Below are positions 22,722-29,773 of a DNA stretch of 45,318 nucleotides, in pieces. The translations under genes were made by a program, and so were the position numbers. Positions within the stretch are counted from its first letter, which is position 1. Each line of letters opens with the position of its first letter. Source of the DNA: an uncultured Clostridia bacterium (GTDB taxonomy: Bacteria > Bacillota > Clostridia > Christensenellales > Borkfalkiaceae); assembly GCA_947631925.1 (NCBI GenBank), contig CANRNE010000016.1, forward strand, positions 1 through 45,318. Direction: 5' to 3'. Under the pieces are notes generated by a model, which saw only the letters and a list, made by a program, of their open reading frames with translations, had not been told where the DNA came from and made no database searches.

Positions 22722-24035
22722 TTACAGGCTTGTGATGACGCCCGAGAAGAGGACGTTGGCATACTTATCCGTCAGCAAAAATGCGAACGGGCGGTCCACG
22801 ATGAAATCCTCATACTCATAGGTGTACAAGTCGGGCGCGGCAGTAGCTCCCTCCCCCATGATGGTGACTGCGGCGCCCTCCACGCCCTGTCTGTCCACCT
22901 TGAGTTTGGCGATGTGCTCCACCTTGTTGCAGTACGCCTCCATGCCGTCGAGAAGGGCCGCCGCGGCGTTGCCCTCGTTTTCGAACAGTGCGTGGATGCC
23001 GAGATTTTGCAACGTTTTGATGAGGTCGAGGTCGCTGCTTGCCTCAAAGACGGGCAAAATCATGCGGGTCATGTGGCGCACGCGCGCCTCCTCGTCGACG
23101 CCGCCGTAGTCCTTCGTGGCGTTGATGCGGGAAAGATTCTTCGAGGTGAAGAGCTCCTCCGCGGAATTGCCCTCGTCTGGAAGAAGGACTTTGAGCGTGT
23201 AGCCGTGCTGCGTGGACGCCGTGAAGTAGGAGTAGCCCTCCCCCTTTGCCACCTCGCCGATGCGGTAAAGGGTGCGCATGAAGGGCGTCATGGAAGCGGT
23301 GCCGTCTGCGTTTTCAAACTGCGTCACGTCGGGGTCGAGGGCGAGTTCGTTTCCGCCGGGGAGCCACACGTCCTTGAGATAGAGCGTGTTCACGAGCGCA
23401 AAGACGGTGGTGTCGTCGATGCGGAAGTCTTGGTCGATGAGCCCCTTCGTCTTCTCCTTGACAAAGGCGCGGATGGAGTCGTTTGCACCTTGGTTGTCGA
23501 AGAGGAAGTCCGCCGAAAATGCGTCGCAGAAGTAGCTCTCCGCGAGCTTTTTGAGGCACGCTTCGCGGACATGGGGGGCATATCCGACGTCAATCCAGAT
23601 GGAATTGGCGAGTTGCGCATAGCCCGTATCTTCGTATTCGTTCTCGGCGCCGAGCATGCGGTAGTAGGTGGAAAAGTTGTTGTCGAGCGCGCCCGCCGTC
23701 GTGTGGAGCGCGGCGAGAAGTTCCTCCTTCACCGCCCCTTCCGCGCAGGCCGAGGCCGTCGCGAGCGCCGTATAGACGGAGACGGGCGAGAGGACGAAGT
23801 TGTCCTTCTCTTCCGCGCGGGCGAACGCCTCCTCGGAGAGGGCGTAGGAGAAGAGGTCGGTGGAGGCGCGGAAGTCGGTAAACGCCGGCGAGGAAATCTC
23901 CCGAAAGGTGACCGAAGTGACGACGGATGCGGTCGCAAGGCGCTCGGCGGTGCCGATTTGTCCGGGCGCACATCCCGCCGCCGCGGCGCACAGGGCGCAG
24001 GCGAGCGAGAGGGATATCGCAGTGCGGATTTTCAT
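22722..24035 (-). CDS. Serpin-family protease inhibitor, lipoprotein
   Basis: A 437-residue protein that should be displayed on the outer face of the membrane. Residues 1-22 are a lipoprotein signal ending in A-A-A-G-C. The serpin fold follows: FVLSPVSVYTALATAS near 90, ANSIWID, and ALVNTLYLKDVW. The reactive-loop hinge GVEGAAVTIM is followed by DRPFAFLLTDKYANVLFSGVI. By alignment to alpha-1-antitrypsin the scissile bond would be Thr-Ala in GATAAPD, suggesting an elastase-like target. Position 12 before it is Gly rather than Ala. ATG 24035 has AAGGAGA upstream; longer readings are rejected. Confidence 0.92.
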   Translation of the reverse strand: MKIRTAISLSLACALCAAAAGCAPGQIGTAERLATASVVTSVTFREISSPAFTDFRASTDLFSYALSEEAFARAEEKDNFVLSPVSVYTALATASACAEGAVKEELLAALHTTAGALDNNFSTYYRMLGAENEYEDTGYAQLANSIWIDVGYAPHVREACLKKLAESYFCDAFSADFLFDNQGANDSIRAFVKEKTKGLIDQDFRIDDTTVFALVNTLYLKDVWLPGGNELALDPDVTQFENADGTASMTPFMRTLYRIGEVAKGEGYSYFTASTQHGYTLKVLLPDEGNSAEELFTSKNLSRINATKDYGGVDEEARVRHMTRMILPVFEASSDLDLIKTLQNLGIHALFENEGNAAAALLDGMEAYCNKVEHIAKLKVDRQGVEGAAVTIMGEGATAAPDLYTYEYEDFIVDRPFAFLLTDKYANVLFSGVITSL

Positions 24036-24140
24036 GGAAAAATTCTCCTTTTGATGTCTTTCATCTATTATGTACCCAAGCCGCGCGGAAAAGTCACGCG
24101 ACGCTTCCCGTAAAAAAATTTTTTTTGCGAGCAAAAACAG

Positions 24141-24169
24141 TTGACAAACGGGCGAGATTCGGGTAAAAT
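24141..24169 (+). promoter_or_regulatory. Promoter of the tRNA cluster
   Basis: TTGACA (24141-24146), 17-base spacer, TAAAAT (24164-24169). Confidence 0.87.
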
Positions 24170-24178
24170 AAAAAAGCT

Positions 24179-24201
24179 ATTCGGTGAGAGCCGAATATTT
24201 T
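24179..24201 (+). other. Hairpin in the tRNA leader
   Basis: ATTCGG (24179-24184), loop TGAGAG, CCGAAT (24191-24196), then ATTTTTAT. It lies between the promoter and tRNA-fMet and looks like a weak terminator or a processing mark. Confidence 0.5.
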
Positions 24202-24204
24202 TAT

Positions 24205-24281
<77 letters not shown>

Positions 24282-24284
24282 TAT

Positions 24285-24361
24285 GGCGATGTAGCTTAGC
24301 TGGTTAGAGCGATCGGTTCATACCCGATAGGTCAGCGGTTCGAATCCACTCATCGCTACCA
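24285..24361 (+). tRNA. Elongator tRNA-Met (CAU)
   Basis: 77 bases with encoded CCA. Loop TTCATAC gives anticodon CAU. The G1-U72 pair and overall body match the elongator Met tRNA of Bacillus rather than tRNA-Ile2. The T stem AGCGG/CCACT holds one C51-A63 mismatch. Confidence 0.93.
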
Positions 24362-24398
24362 GCAATTTGCGGCAAAGTCCGTTTGAATATCAAAACAA

Positions 24399-24473
24399 GG
24401 CCCGTTGGTCAAGCGGTTAAGACATCACCCTTTCACGGTGGTATCGTGGGTTCGATTCCCGCACGGGTCACCA
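24399..24473 (+). tRNA. tRNA-Glu (UUC)
   Basis: 75 bases with encoded CCA; anticodon loop CTTTCAC gives UUC. Acceptor, D, anticodon (TCACC/GGTGG) and T stems (GTGGG/CCCGC) all pair. Last gene of the cluster. Confidence 0.96.
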
Positions 24474-24496
24474 CGTCGCAGCAAGGCTGCGCTATG

Positions 24497-24529
24497 AAGT
24501 GCCAACCGAAAGGTTGGCGCTTTCCTTTT
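24497..24529 (+). terminator. Terminator of the tRNA cluster
   Basis: 11-bp stem (24497-24507 with 24512-24522, one T-G pair) closed by a GAAA tetraloop, then TCCTTTTG. Confidence 0.85.
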
Positions 24530-24598
24530 GCGGCTTTCCGCTTCTCCCTAAAAAGTTTCGTCTTATTTTTGGGGGCCCTGTTTTAGTGAGGAGATACC

Positions 24599-25483
24599 AT
24601 GCGCAGAGGCCTCATTCTCAACAACGCCTATTCCAAATTGGAGCACAGTCTTAATCAGTCCCGCCGCCTCAAGGAGGAATTTGAGGCGCTCGGGGTGGAA
24701 ACGGACATCAGGCGCAACAACTTCTTCCCCGCCGTTCTTTCGGAGAGCGGGGAGATTGTCTCGCGCGCCGCGGGCTACGATTTTTGCGTCTGTCTCGACA
24801 AGGACAAATACGTCTCGCTGATGCTCGAAAAGAGCGGCCTTCGGCTCTTCAACTCCCATGCCGCCATCGAGGCGTGCGACGACAAGATGATGACGCACAT
24901 CCTTCTGTCAGGGCAGGGCATTCCCATGCCGCGCACCCTCCCCGCCCCCCTCTGCTACAGCCCCGAGGAGCAAATCCCGGACAGTCTTGTGGAAGAGATT
25001 GAAGACAGCCTCGGCTATCCCCTCATCGCAAAGGAGAGCTATGGGTCGTTGGGGAAGGGGGTCTATAAAATCGACAGCCGCGACGAGCTGAGGGCACGCA
25101 TGGAGGCGCTCAAATGCACCCCCCATCTCTTCCAGAAATTTATTCAATCGAGCTATGGACGGGACATGCGGGTGATTGTCATCGGTCACAAGTGCGTCGC
25201 CGCGATGGTGCGCAAGTCCTGCGGGGACTTCCGTTCCAATCTCGAATTGGGCGGGACGGGCACCGCTACTGTACCGCCTGAGGAAGTGGCAGAGATGTGC
25301 GAGAAGGCTTCCCGCGTGTTGGGCCTCGACTACTGCGGAGTGGATGTCCTGTTCGACGGGGAGGGCTATGCCGTCTGCGAGGTCAACTCCAACGCCTTCT
25401 TCGGGGGTATCGAGGCCGTCACGCACATCAACGTGGGAAGGCTGTACGCCCAACACATCTGCCGCGAAATTTATGAGGGGTAG
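24599..25483 (+). CDS. RimK-type ATP-grasp ligase
   Basis: A 294-residue ATP-grasp enzyme that would join an amino acid or similar amine to a carboxylate. Residues 1-90 form the pre-ATP domain; the ATP-binding lysine and glycine loop are in IAKESYGSLGKGVYKI (about 139-154). RDMRVIVIGHKCVAAMVRK and GGTGTATVPPEEVAEMC follow, with the metal ligands in VDVLFDGEGYAVCEVNSN near the end. This is the RimK/LysX-like alpha-L-glutamate ligase pattern. The substrate is unknown, and no lysW or S6-linked gene is adjacent. ATG 24599 has GAGGAG 6 bases upstream. Confidence 0.87.
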   Translation: MRRGLILNNAYSKLEHSLNQSRRLKEEFEALGVETDIRRNNFFPAVLSESGEIVSRAAGYDFCVCLDKDKYVSLMLEKSGLRLFNSHAAIEACDDKMMTHILLSGQGIPMPRTLPAPLCYSPEEQIPDSLVEEIEDSLGYPLIAKESYGSLGKGVYKIDSRDELRARMEALKCTPHLFQKFIQSSYGRDMRVIVIGHKCVAAMVRKSCGDFRSNLELGGTGTATVPPEEVAEMCEKASRVLGLDYCGVDVLFDGEGYAVCEVNSNAFFGGIEAVTHINVGRLYAQHICREIYEG

Positions 25484-25492
25484 AAAATAAGG

Positions 25493-25520
25493 CCCTTCGG
25501 CTGCGCTCAGGGTGACGATG
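25493..25520 (+). repeat. Short palindromic intergenic repeat fragment
   Basis: CCCTTCGGCTGCGCTCAGGG followed by TGACGATGG: CCCT and AGGG close over an inner CGGCTGCG. This type of 'CTTCGGCTNCGCTCAGG' string is a common intergenic repeat in Firmicutes. It lies just before the terminator. Confidence 0.45.
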
Positions 25521-25557
25521 GAAAAGCGGGGCGGACAAAGGGTCCGCCCCGCTGTTT
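25521..25557. terminator. Bidirectional terminator between the ATP-grasp and lipoprotein genes
   Basis: 12-bp GC-rich stem AGCGGGGCGGAC (25525-25536) with its complement (25542-25553), loop AAAGG. Plus strand has GTTTG; minus strand has TTTTCC. Confidence 0.83.
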
Positions 25558-25574
25558 GCGTGAAAGAATGAAAT

Positions 25575-26720
25575 TTACGCGGCGGCGCCGTCGCCTGTTT
25601 CGCCTTCCGCGGGCAGGTCGTAGCTCGCCGTGATTGCAAAGTTGCCGCCCGCACGCACCGTGCTCTCGGTATAAAAGAGGTGGCGCATTTCCAAAGAGGC
25701 CGTCAGGGCGACGTCGCTCGACATGGAATATTCGCGGAAAATTCCGTTTGCGTCGAACGCCAAGGTGATGTCGAACACCGTCCGCTCATACCCGAAATCG
25801 GCGCGCGGAAGGTAGTTGAGCCACTTCGCGGGGAGGAACTCCTCGAGCATATCGTTGAGAAGGTCGGTATAAAAGCCCGCGTTCGCCCTGAGGGAGATGG
25901 CGAGGCCGTCCGTGTCGTCAATCTGCAGTGTGAAGCCGAGGTCGATGAGTTTCTCCACGGCAAAGCGGAGGGACATCCCCTTCTGCAGTTCCTCGGGAAT
26001 GGTCAGAAACGCTTGCTCCATCTCTTGGAGGGTCTCCATCATCATGACGTCCTCGAGCTGCGCCTTCAAGTCCTCGAGCGAGGTCTTTGTCTCGCTCTCG
26101 CCCTCGCCCGCATACCAGACGAAGTCGCCGTCATGGCGGAAGCCGACGTCATAGCTCTTTTCGACGGGAGCAGAGTCCGACTTGGGGCCGCGGTAAATAA
26201 AGGACAGGTTGGCATTTCCGCCCCCGAACAGCTCGAACCCGAGCGCGTTTTCGGCATTGCGCACCCCGAACAAATCGTCGAGACCCACGCCCGCGCTGCA
26301 CAGCAGGTTGACTTTCTCCTCATCGGTGATTTCGGAATCAAACCGGAACCCGTACGAGGCGGATAAATCGCCCGCCGCCTTCAGAGCAAACGACCAGCCC
26401 TCCGCTTCGCGGTCGCCGAATGCGTCGGCGACGTCCACCGTGTCCAAAAGGGCAATGGGAGAGATGGCGGGGGTCTCTTGGGGGAGCTCCCCGGGTTGTT
26501 CCGCGGGTTTCTCTGCGGGTTTTTCGGCGGGAAGTTCTTCGGGCTTCTCCTCGGGCTTCTCCTCGGGCTTTTCTATGGGCTTCTCCTCGGGAAGTTCCGT
26601 CTGATAGGAGTCGGGGGCTTTTTCGAGGTCTGCGCTTGTGCCATCGCCGCCCGCACAGCCCGCGAGCGCGGACAAGCCGAACAGGACCGCCAACGAGGCG
26701 GCAATCGGGAATTTCTTCAT
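25575..26720 (-). CDS. Proline-rich surface lipoprotein, function unknown
   Basis: A 381-residue predicted lipoprotein: residues 1-21 are a signal with lipobox L-A-G-C. Residues about 33-80 form a Pro/Glu/Lys spacer of repeated E-K-P-E and A-E-K-P units that could span the cell wall. The rest is a globular domain with no motif I recognise: a conserved-looking GFRFDSEITDEEKV region, a central coiled segment (LEDLKAQLEDVMMMETLQEMEQAF) and a beta-rich end. ATG 26720 has AAGGAGA 7 bases upstream. It has its own promoter and terminator. Confidence 0.82.
   Translation of the reverse strand: MKKFPIAASLAVLFGLSALAGCAGGDGTSADLEKAPDSYQTELPEEKPIEKPEEKPEEKPEELPAEKPAEKPAEQPGELPQETPAISPIALLDTVDVADAFGDREAEGWSFALKAAGDLSASYGFRFDSEITDEEKVNLLCSAGVGLDDLFGVRNAENALGFELFGGGNANLSFIYRGPKSDSAPVEKSYDVGFRHDGDFVWYAGEGESETKTSLEDLKAQLEDVMMMETLQEMEQAFLTIPEELQKGMSLRFAVEKLIDLGFTLQIDDTDGLAISLRANAGFYTDLLNDMLEEFLPAKWLNYLPRADFGYERTVFDITLAFDANGIFREYSMSSDVALTASLEMRHLFYTESTVRAGGNFAITASYDLPAEGETGDGAAA
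26495..26602 (-). repeat. 12-base tandem repeats coding the E-K-P-E spacer
   Basis: Imperfect units related to GAGAAGCCCGAG (minus strand) in frame inside the lipoprotein gene; best copies lie between 26540 and 26600. Unit number could vary between strains. Confidence 0.75.
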
Positions 26721-26774
26721 GGCTTTCTCCTTATCGTGTTCTCCAATCGCTGTTTCCTTTCTGCTTACGAGTAT

Positions 26775-26805
26775 ATTATATCACACTTTCCATCTGTTTT
26801 GTCAA
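26775..26805 (-). promoter_or_regulatory. Promoter of the lipoprotein gene
   Basis: Minus strand TTGACA (26805-26800) and TATAAT (26780-26775) with a 19-base gap; a GATATA at 17 bases is the alternative -10 box. A TGTG stretch just upstream may act as an extended element. Confidence 0.72.
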
Positions 26806-26936
26806 CTTTTTGAGAAGATTTCAAACATTTTTCGCAATACTTCCGTGCCGCCACCGCGTGCATCGCGCTCCGCACGCGCAAAATCCCCCCTCTTTGTCCC
26901 CTTCAAAAGTTCCTTCGGCGATTTTTACGATTACGA

Positions 26937-26965
26937 TTGCTTTCCGGGAAGAGATATGATATAAT
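26937..26965 (+). promoter_or_regulatory. Promoter reading into the repeat-rich leader
   Basis: TTGCTT (26937-26942), 17-base spacer, TATAAT (26960-26965). The nearest downstream gene starts at 27380, so the leader would be about 408 bases. Confidence 0.75.
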
Positions 26966-26982
26966 GGGACTATACATGTTTC

Positions 26983-27018
26983 GGCGAAAAGCTTTCCTGC
27001 GGAAATCTTTTCGTCGAG
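26983..27018 (+). repeat. Near-perfect 15-base inverted repeat in the long leader
   Basis: GGCGAAAAGCTTTCC, loop TGC, then GGAAATCTTTTCGTC: all but one position can pair in RNA, counting one G-U. It is the first large hairpin after the 26937 promoter. Confidence 0.7.
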
Positions 27019-27160
27019 CGGATTGGCGTTAGCGCCTTCTCCTGCTCGTAGCCGCGCAAGCGGAGTCGTTTCATCGGACAATAAGCCTGCGGTGGCGTTG
27101 CAAATTGTGTCGCGCAGCGCAAAAGCGTAGTTTTGCTCGCGCACATTATTTTGAAATGAC
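27019..27160. repeat. Repeat-like intergenic stretch with nested dyads
   Basis: No credible ORF. It contains GGCG-TTA-GCGCC, GCAAAA-GCGTAG-TTTTGC inside matching CGCGCA/TCGCGCA flanks, and ends TTTTGAAATGAC, a motif shared with Firmicutes intergenic palindromes. GC-rich and unlike a coding sequence. Confidence 0.55.
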
Positions 27161-27355
27161 ACCCCCTACCTGCCCGCGGTGCGGGCTTCCTCTTTGGGCG
27201 GCAGGGACCGCCGCAAAGTCCGTCGCGCCTGCCAGCGCTCCTGTCGCGCCGCCGCTCACAGCACCCCGTGCTGTTGAGCGAGAACTGCGGCGCTCCACCC
27301 TCAAGTATAAGGGGGGAGGCGCCAAGAGAACCGCCCCCTTTTTCGAAGAAGGGGG
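27161..27355 (+). repeat. Structured dispersed repeat, copy 1
   Basis: Layout: CCCCCTACC, hairpin GCCCGC-GGT-GCGGGC (27172-27186), core TCCTCTTTGGGCGGCAGGGA (27188-27207), CACCCTCAAG (27296-27305), GGCGCCAAGAG (27318-27328), then a CCGCCCCC/GGGGG arm. The same order occurs at 45100-45260. It lies directly in front of the 27380 gene and its GAAAGGAG ribosome site. Confidence 0.75.
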
Positions 27356-27379
27356 AGAATGTCACATGAAAGGAGTTCT

Positions 27380-29548
27380 ATGAATACCGTCATAATTCTT
27401 ACAATCATCTACATGGTTGCGCTGTTTGTTGCAATCGTCGTCTGGCTCGCCAACTGCTCGAGAAAGGAACGGCTCGCGCGGCTGAAGAATTTCAAGCGCG
27501 GCAGATTCGTGTTCATCTACTTTGCCGTCATTCCCCTCTTCTTCCTCGCCCATCGGTTTGTCGGAAAGAGTGTGGAGGAGTCCCTTTGGAGCGCCGTGGG
27601 CGCCTGCTTCGAGGTGGTCGTCTTGAAATTTGACTACGGCGCCGTGGCACCCCTCCTTGCGGAGAGCGTGCTCTTCCATGCCGCGGTGGAAGTTCTCTTC
27701 TCCCTCGTCATTCTCAACACCCTGCTCTTCACGCTGTCCTTCTGCGGGCAGTGGGTCTATAACCGCGCATCCCTGCTCATTGCGGGAAAATGCAGCAAAA
27801 AAGTTGTCGTTATCATCGGCACGACCCAAAACGCGCTGCATCTGCTCGGCTCCGTTCCCAAGGGGCAAAAAGCGGTGCTCTTCGACGAGCTCACGCCCGA
27901 GCTCAAGGACGAGGCCTTTCTCCGCGGTGCGGCGGCCTGCTCCGTGAAGGAGGAAAATCTCGGCGCCGCCTTCCAAAAACTCTTCAAAAATCTCTCCAAG
28001 CGCAAGGTCTCCGTCATCATGGAGACGGGGGACGATGAAAGGACGCTGCGCTATGTGACCCAATTCCAAAAACTTGTCGCCGCGTCCGACCTCACGAATA
28101 TCCCCATCACCGAGGACTGCGGGCTCTCGGTGCACGTCTTTGCCTCCAAGGCAAACGCGGGAATCTTCGAGCACTACGCGGAGACTTCCTGCGGCATCAT
28201 CCGCTTTGTCAACCGCCACGAGCAGATTGCGACGGATTTCATCGACAAATACCCCCTGACGCAGTTCATGACGGAGCGGGAAATCGACTACTCTACCGCA
28301 ACAATCCGCGACGAAATTCAGCCGAACGTCTTCTTCGTGGGCTTTGGGAAGCTCAACGAGAGCCTCTTCCTCGCCTCTGTCTCCAACAACGAATTTTTGA
28401 CGATGCGGGACGGAAAGCCCGTGCCCAAGCCCGTGCACTATCACCTCATCGACCGCTACTACCCCGAGGGGATTTTTACCGAAAATTCCGAGGTGTACAG
28501 CGGCGCCCTGCACCACGGATATCTGCGGTATCGGGAATTTCTCAAATACTATCATGGCAGGGAGGACGAGTTCCTTCCCCTCGTCCCGATGCCCGCCGAG
28601 GTGAGCAAATATCCGCTCGAAGTCAACCATCCCGCCTTCTATGCCACCATCCGCACCCCGCTCTCCGAGAAAAACAGCTATAACTACATCGTCATCTCCT
28701 TCGGGACGGATTTGGAGAACATCGAGCTGGCGGAAAAATTGCAGCAGAAATTGCAGGAATGGGAGATTTCGGCGCCCGTCAAAATCTTCGTGAAGGTGCG
28801 CGACGCGCGGGCAAGCAGGGCGCTCGGCGGCGAATTCAAAGATATCATCTTCTTCGGCGCCAACCGCGAGTGCGTCTACAATGCGGCGCTCGTTTTGCGA
28901 GAGAAGACGGAGCGCATGGCGCGGCTTCGGCATCTCCTCTACACCGCAGAGGACGTGGCGAAGCGGCAGAACAGTTCCGAGGACGCAAAGCTCGACGGCA
29001 GCATTCGGGAGGCGGCGCGGCGCAAATGGTATTCCTTCAAGCAGTACCAGCGGGAAGCCAACCTCTACGCCTGCCTCAGCGCGCGGATGAAACTGCATCT
29101 GTGCGGCTATGACTACGCGGAAGAGGGCGAGGACTGCACCGCGGACTTTTTGCGGGCATACGAAGAGGCCGACAAGCGCACGCCCTCCCCTCTCACGGTG
29201 GCGGGAAAGCGGGTCTGGGAATACTCCAACGAAGAGCAGACGAGAAATTCCTTGCGCCATACCTTTGCCGTGCAGGAGCACCTTCGCTGGTGCGCGAACA
29301 TGATAGCAAACGGCTTTGTCCCCTGCAAAAGGAGTGAAATTCTCACCCTCGACAAGAAAGAGATGCTCAAAAAGCGCAAACACGGCAACCTGACCACGAT
29401 GGAGGGGCTGGAGGAATTCCGAAAAATCGTCGCGGACGCCGCGGGCAAGACGGAGGAGGAGACGGACGTCATCCGCTACGACTATCAGCTCATGGACGAC
29501 ATCGACTGGCTGCTCGCCCAATGCGGCTATAAAATCATCAAAAAGTAA
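27380..29548 (+). CDS. Large membrane protein with Rossmann-like domains and a possible RyR-like C-terminus
   Basis: A 722-residue protein. Spans at about 4-23, 46-63 and 99-125, plus a weaker segment near 70-86, form an N-terminal membrane part that could be channel-like. Three nucleotide-binding-type strands follow: KKVVVIIGTTQNALHLLG (about 142-159), NVFFVGFGKLNESLFLA (about 316-332) and NYIVISFGTDLENIELA (about 434-450). The layout suggests RCK/TrkA-N-like domains. The C-terminal block with QEHLRWCANMIANGF, K-H-G-N-L and a final LLAQCGYKI resembles the bacterial RyR-type module that follows such domains. Ligand and ion are unknown. ATG 27380 has AAAGGAG 6 bases upstream. Confidence 0.7.
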   Translation: MNTVIILTIIYMVALFVAIVVWLANCSRKERLARLKNFKRGRFVFIYFAVIPLFFLAHRFVGKSVEESLWSAVGACFEVVVLKFDYGAVAPLLAESVLFHAAVEVLFSLVILNTLLFTLSFCGQWVYNRASLLIAGKCSKKVVVIIGTTQNALHLLGSVPKGQKAVLFDELTPELKDEAFLRGAAACSVKEENLGAAFQKLFKNLSKRKVSVIMETGDDERTLRYVTQFQKLVAASDLTNIPITEDCGLSVHVFASKANAGIFEHYAETSCGIIRFVNRHEQIATDFIDKYPLTQFMTEREIDYSTATIRDEIQPNVFFVGFGKLNESLFLASVSNNEFLTMRDGKPVPKPVHYHLIDRYYPEGIFTENSEVYSGALHHGYLRYREFLKYYHGREDEFLPLVPMPAEVSKYPLEVNHPAFYATIRTPLSEKNSYNYIVISFGTDLENIELAEKLQQKLQEWEISAPVKIFVKVRDARASRALGGEFKDIIFFGANRECVYNAALVLREKTERMARLRHLLYTAEDVAKRQNSSEDAKLDGSIREAARRKWYSFKQYQREANLYACLSARMKLHLCGYDYAEEGEDCTADFLRAYEEADKRTPSPLTVAGKRVWEYSNEEQTRNSLRHTFAVQEHLRWCANMIANGFVPCKRSEILTLDKKEMLKKRKHGNLTTMEGLEEFRKIVADAAGKTEEETDVIRYDYQLMDDIDWLLAQCGYKIIKK

Positions 29549-29560
29549 GCATTGTTGTAT

Positions 29561-29601
29561 AAAAACCCCGCCCCCGCGCAGCGTCTGCTGCGCGGGGGCG
29601 G
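29561..29601 (-). terminator. Terminator for minus-strand transcription from the sirtuin operon
   Basis: 15-bp stem CCGCCCCCGCGCAGC (29568-29582) with its complement (29587-29601), loop GTCT. The T run (GGTTTTTAT) is on the minus strand. On the plus strand it also follows the 29548 stop. Confidence 0.83.
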
Positions 29602-29612
29602 CATAAAAGGAC

Positions 29613-29733
29613 GAGATTTCTCCACGCGCTCACTGCGTTCACTCGGCCCTGACAACAGTACGTTGTCATTTCGAGCGGAGCGTAGCCGTAGTACTTCGCC
29701 TGCGGCTCGTGGGCTTCTCCATCGGGAAATCTC
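29613..29733. repeat. MITE-like palindromic element
   Basis: Ends are inverted: GAGATTTC (29613-29620) and GAAATCTC (29726-29733). Inside is GACAAC-AGTAC-GTTGTC followed by ATTTCGAGCGGAGCG, a string seen in many Firmicutes intergenic repeats. No ORF. It lies between two terminators. Confidence 0.7.
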
Positions 29734-29736
29734 AAG

Positions 29737-29758
29737 CCCCCCCGTGGGGATTTTTTTT
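29737..29758 (+). terminator. Weak terminator with T8
   Basis: A C-run closing with GTGGGG (short stem) followed by ATTTTTTTT; plus orientation, after the palindromic element. Confidence 0.6.
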
Positions 29759-29773
29759 GTTTTCGGAGAAGTT

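Noticed and set aside
24285-24361. Assignment of the second CAU tRNA as tRNA-Ile2 (a TilS substrate)
   Set aside because: The acceptor G1-U72 pair and body sequence follow elongator tRNA-Met; the Ile2 features are not present.
26966-27379. CRISPR-like array or riboswitch in the long leader
   Set aside because: Repeats are inverted and not regularly spaced, and no known riboswitch core is recognisable by eye.
27362-29521. 719-residue open frame antisense to the Rossmann membrane protein
   Set aside because: It mirrors the plus-strand gene, lacks a ribosome site, and shows no domain order; the plus frame has membrane spans and nucleotide-binding strands.
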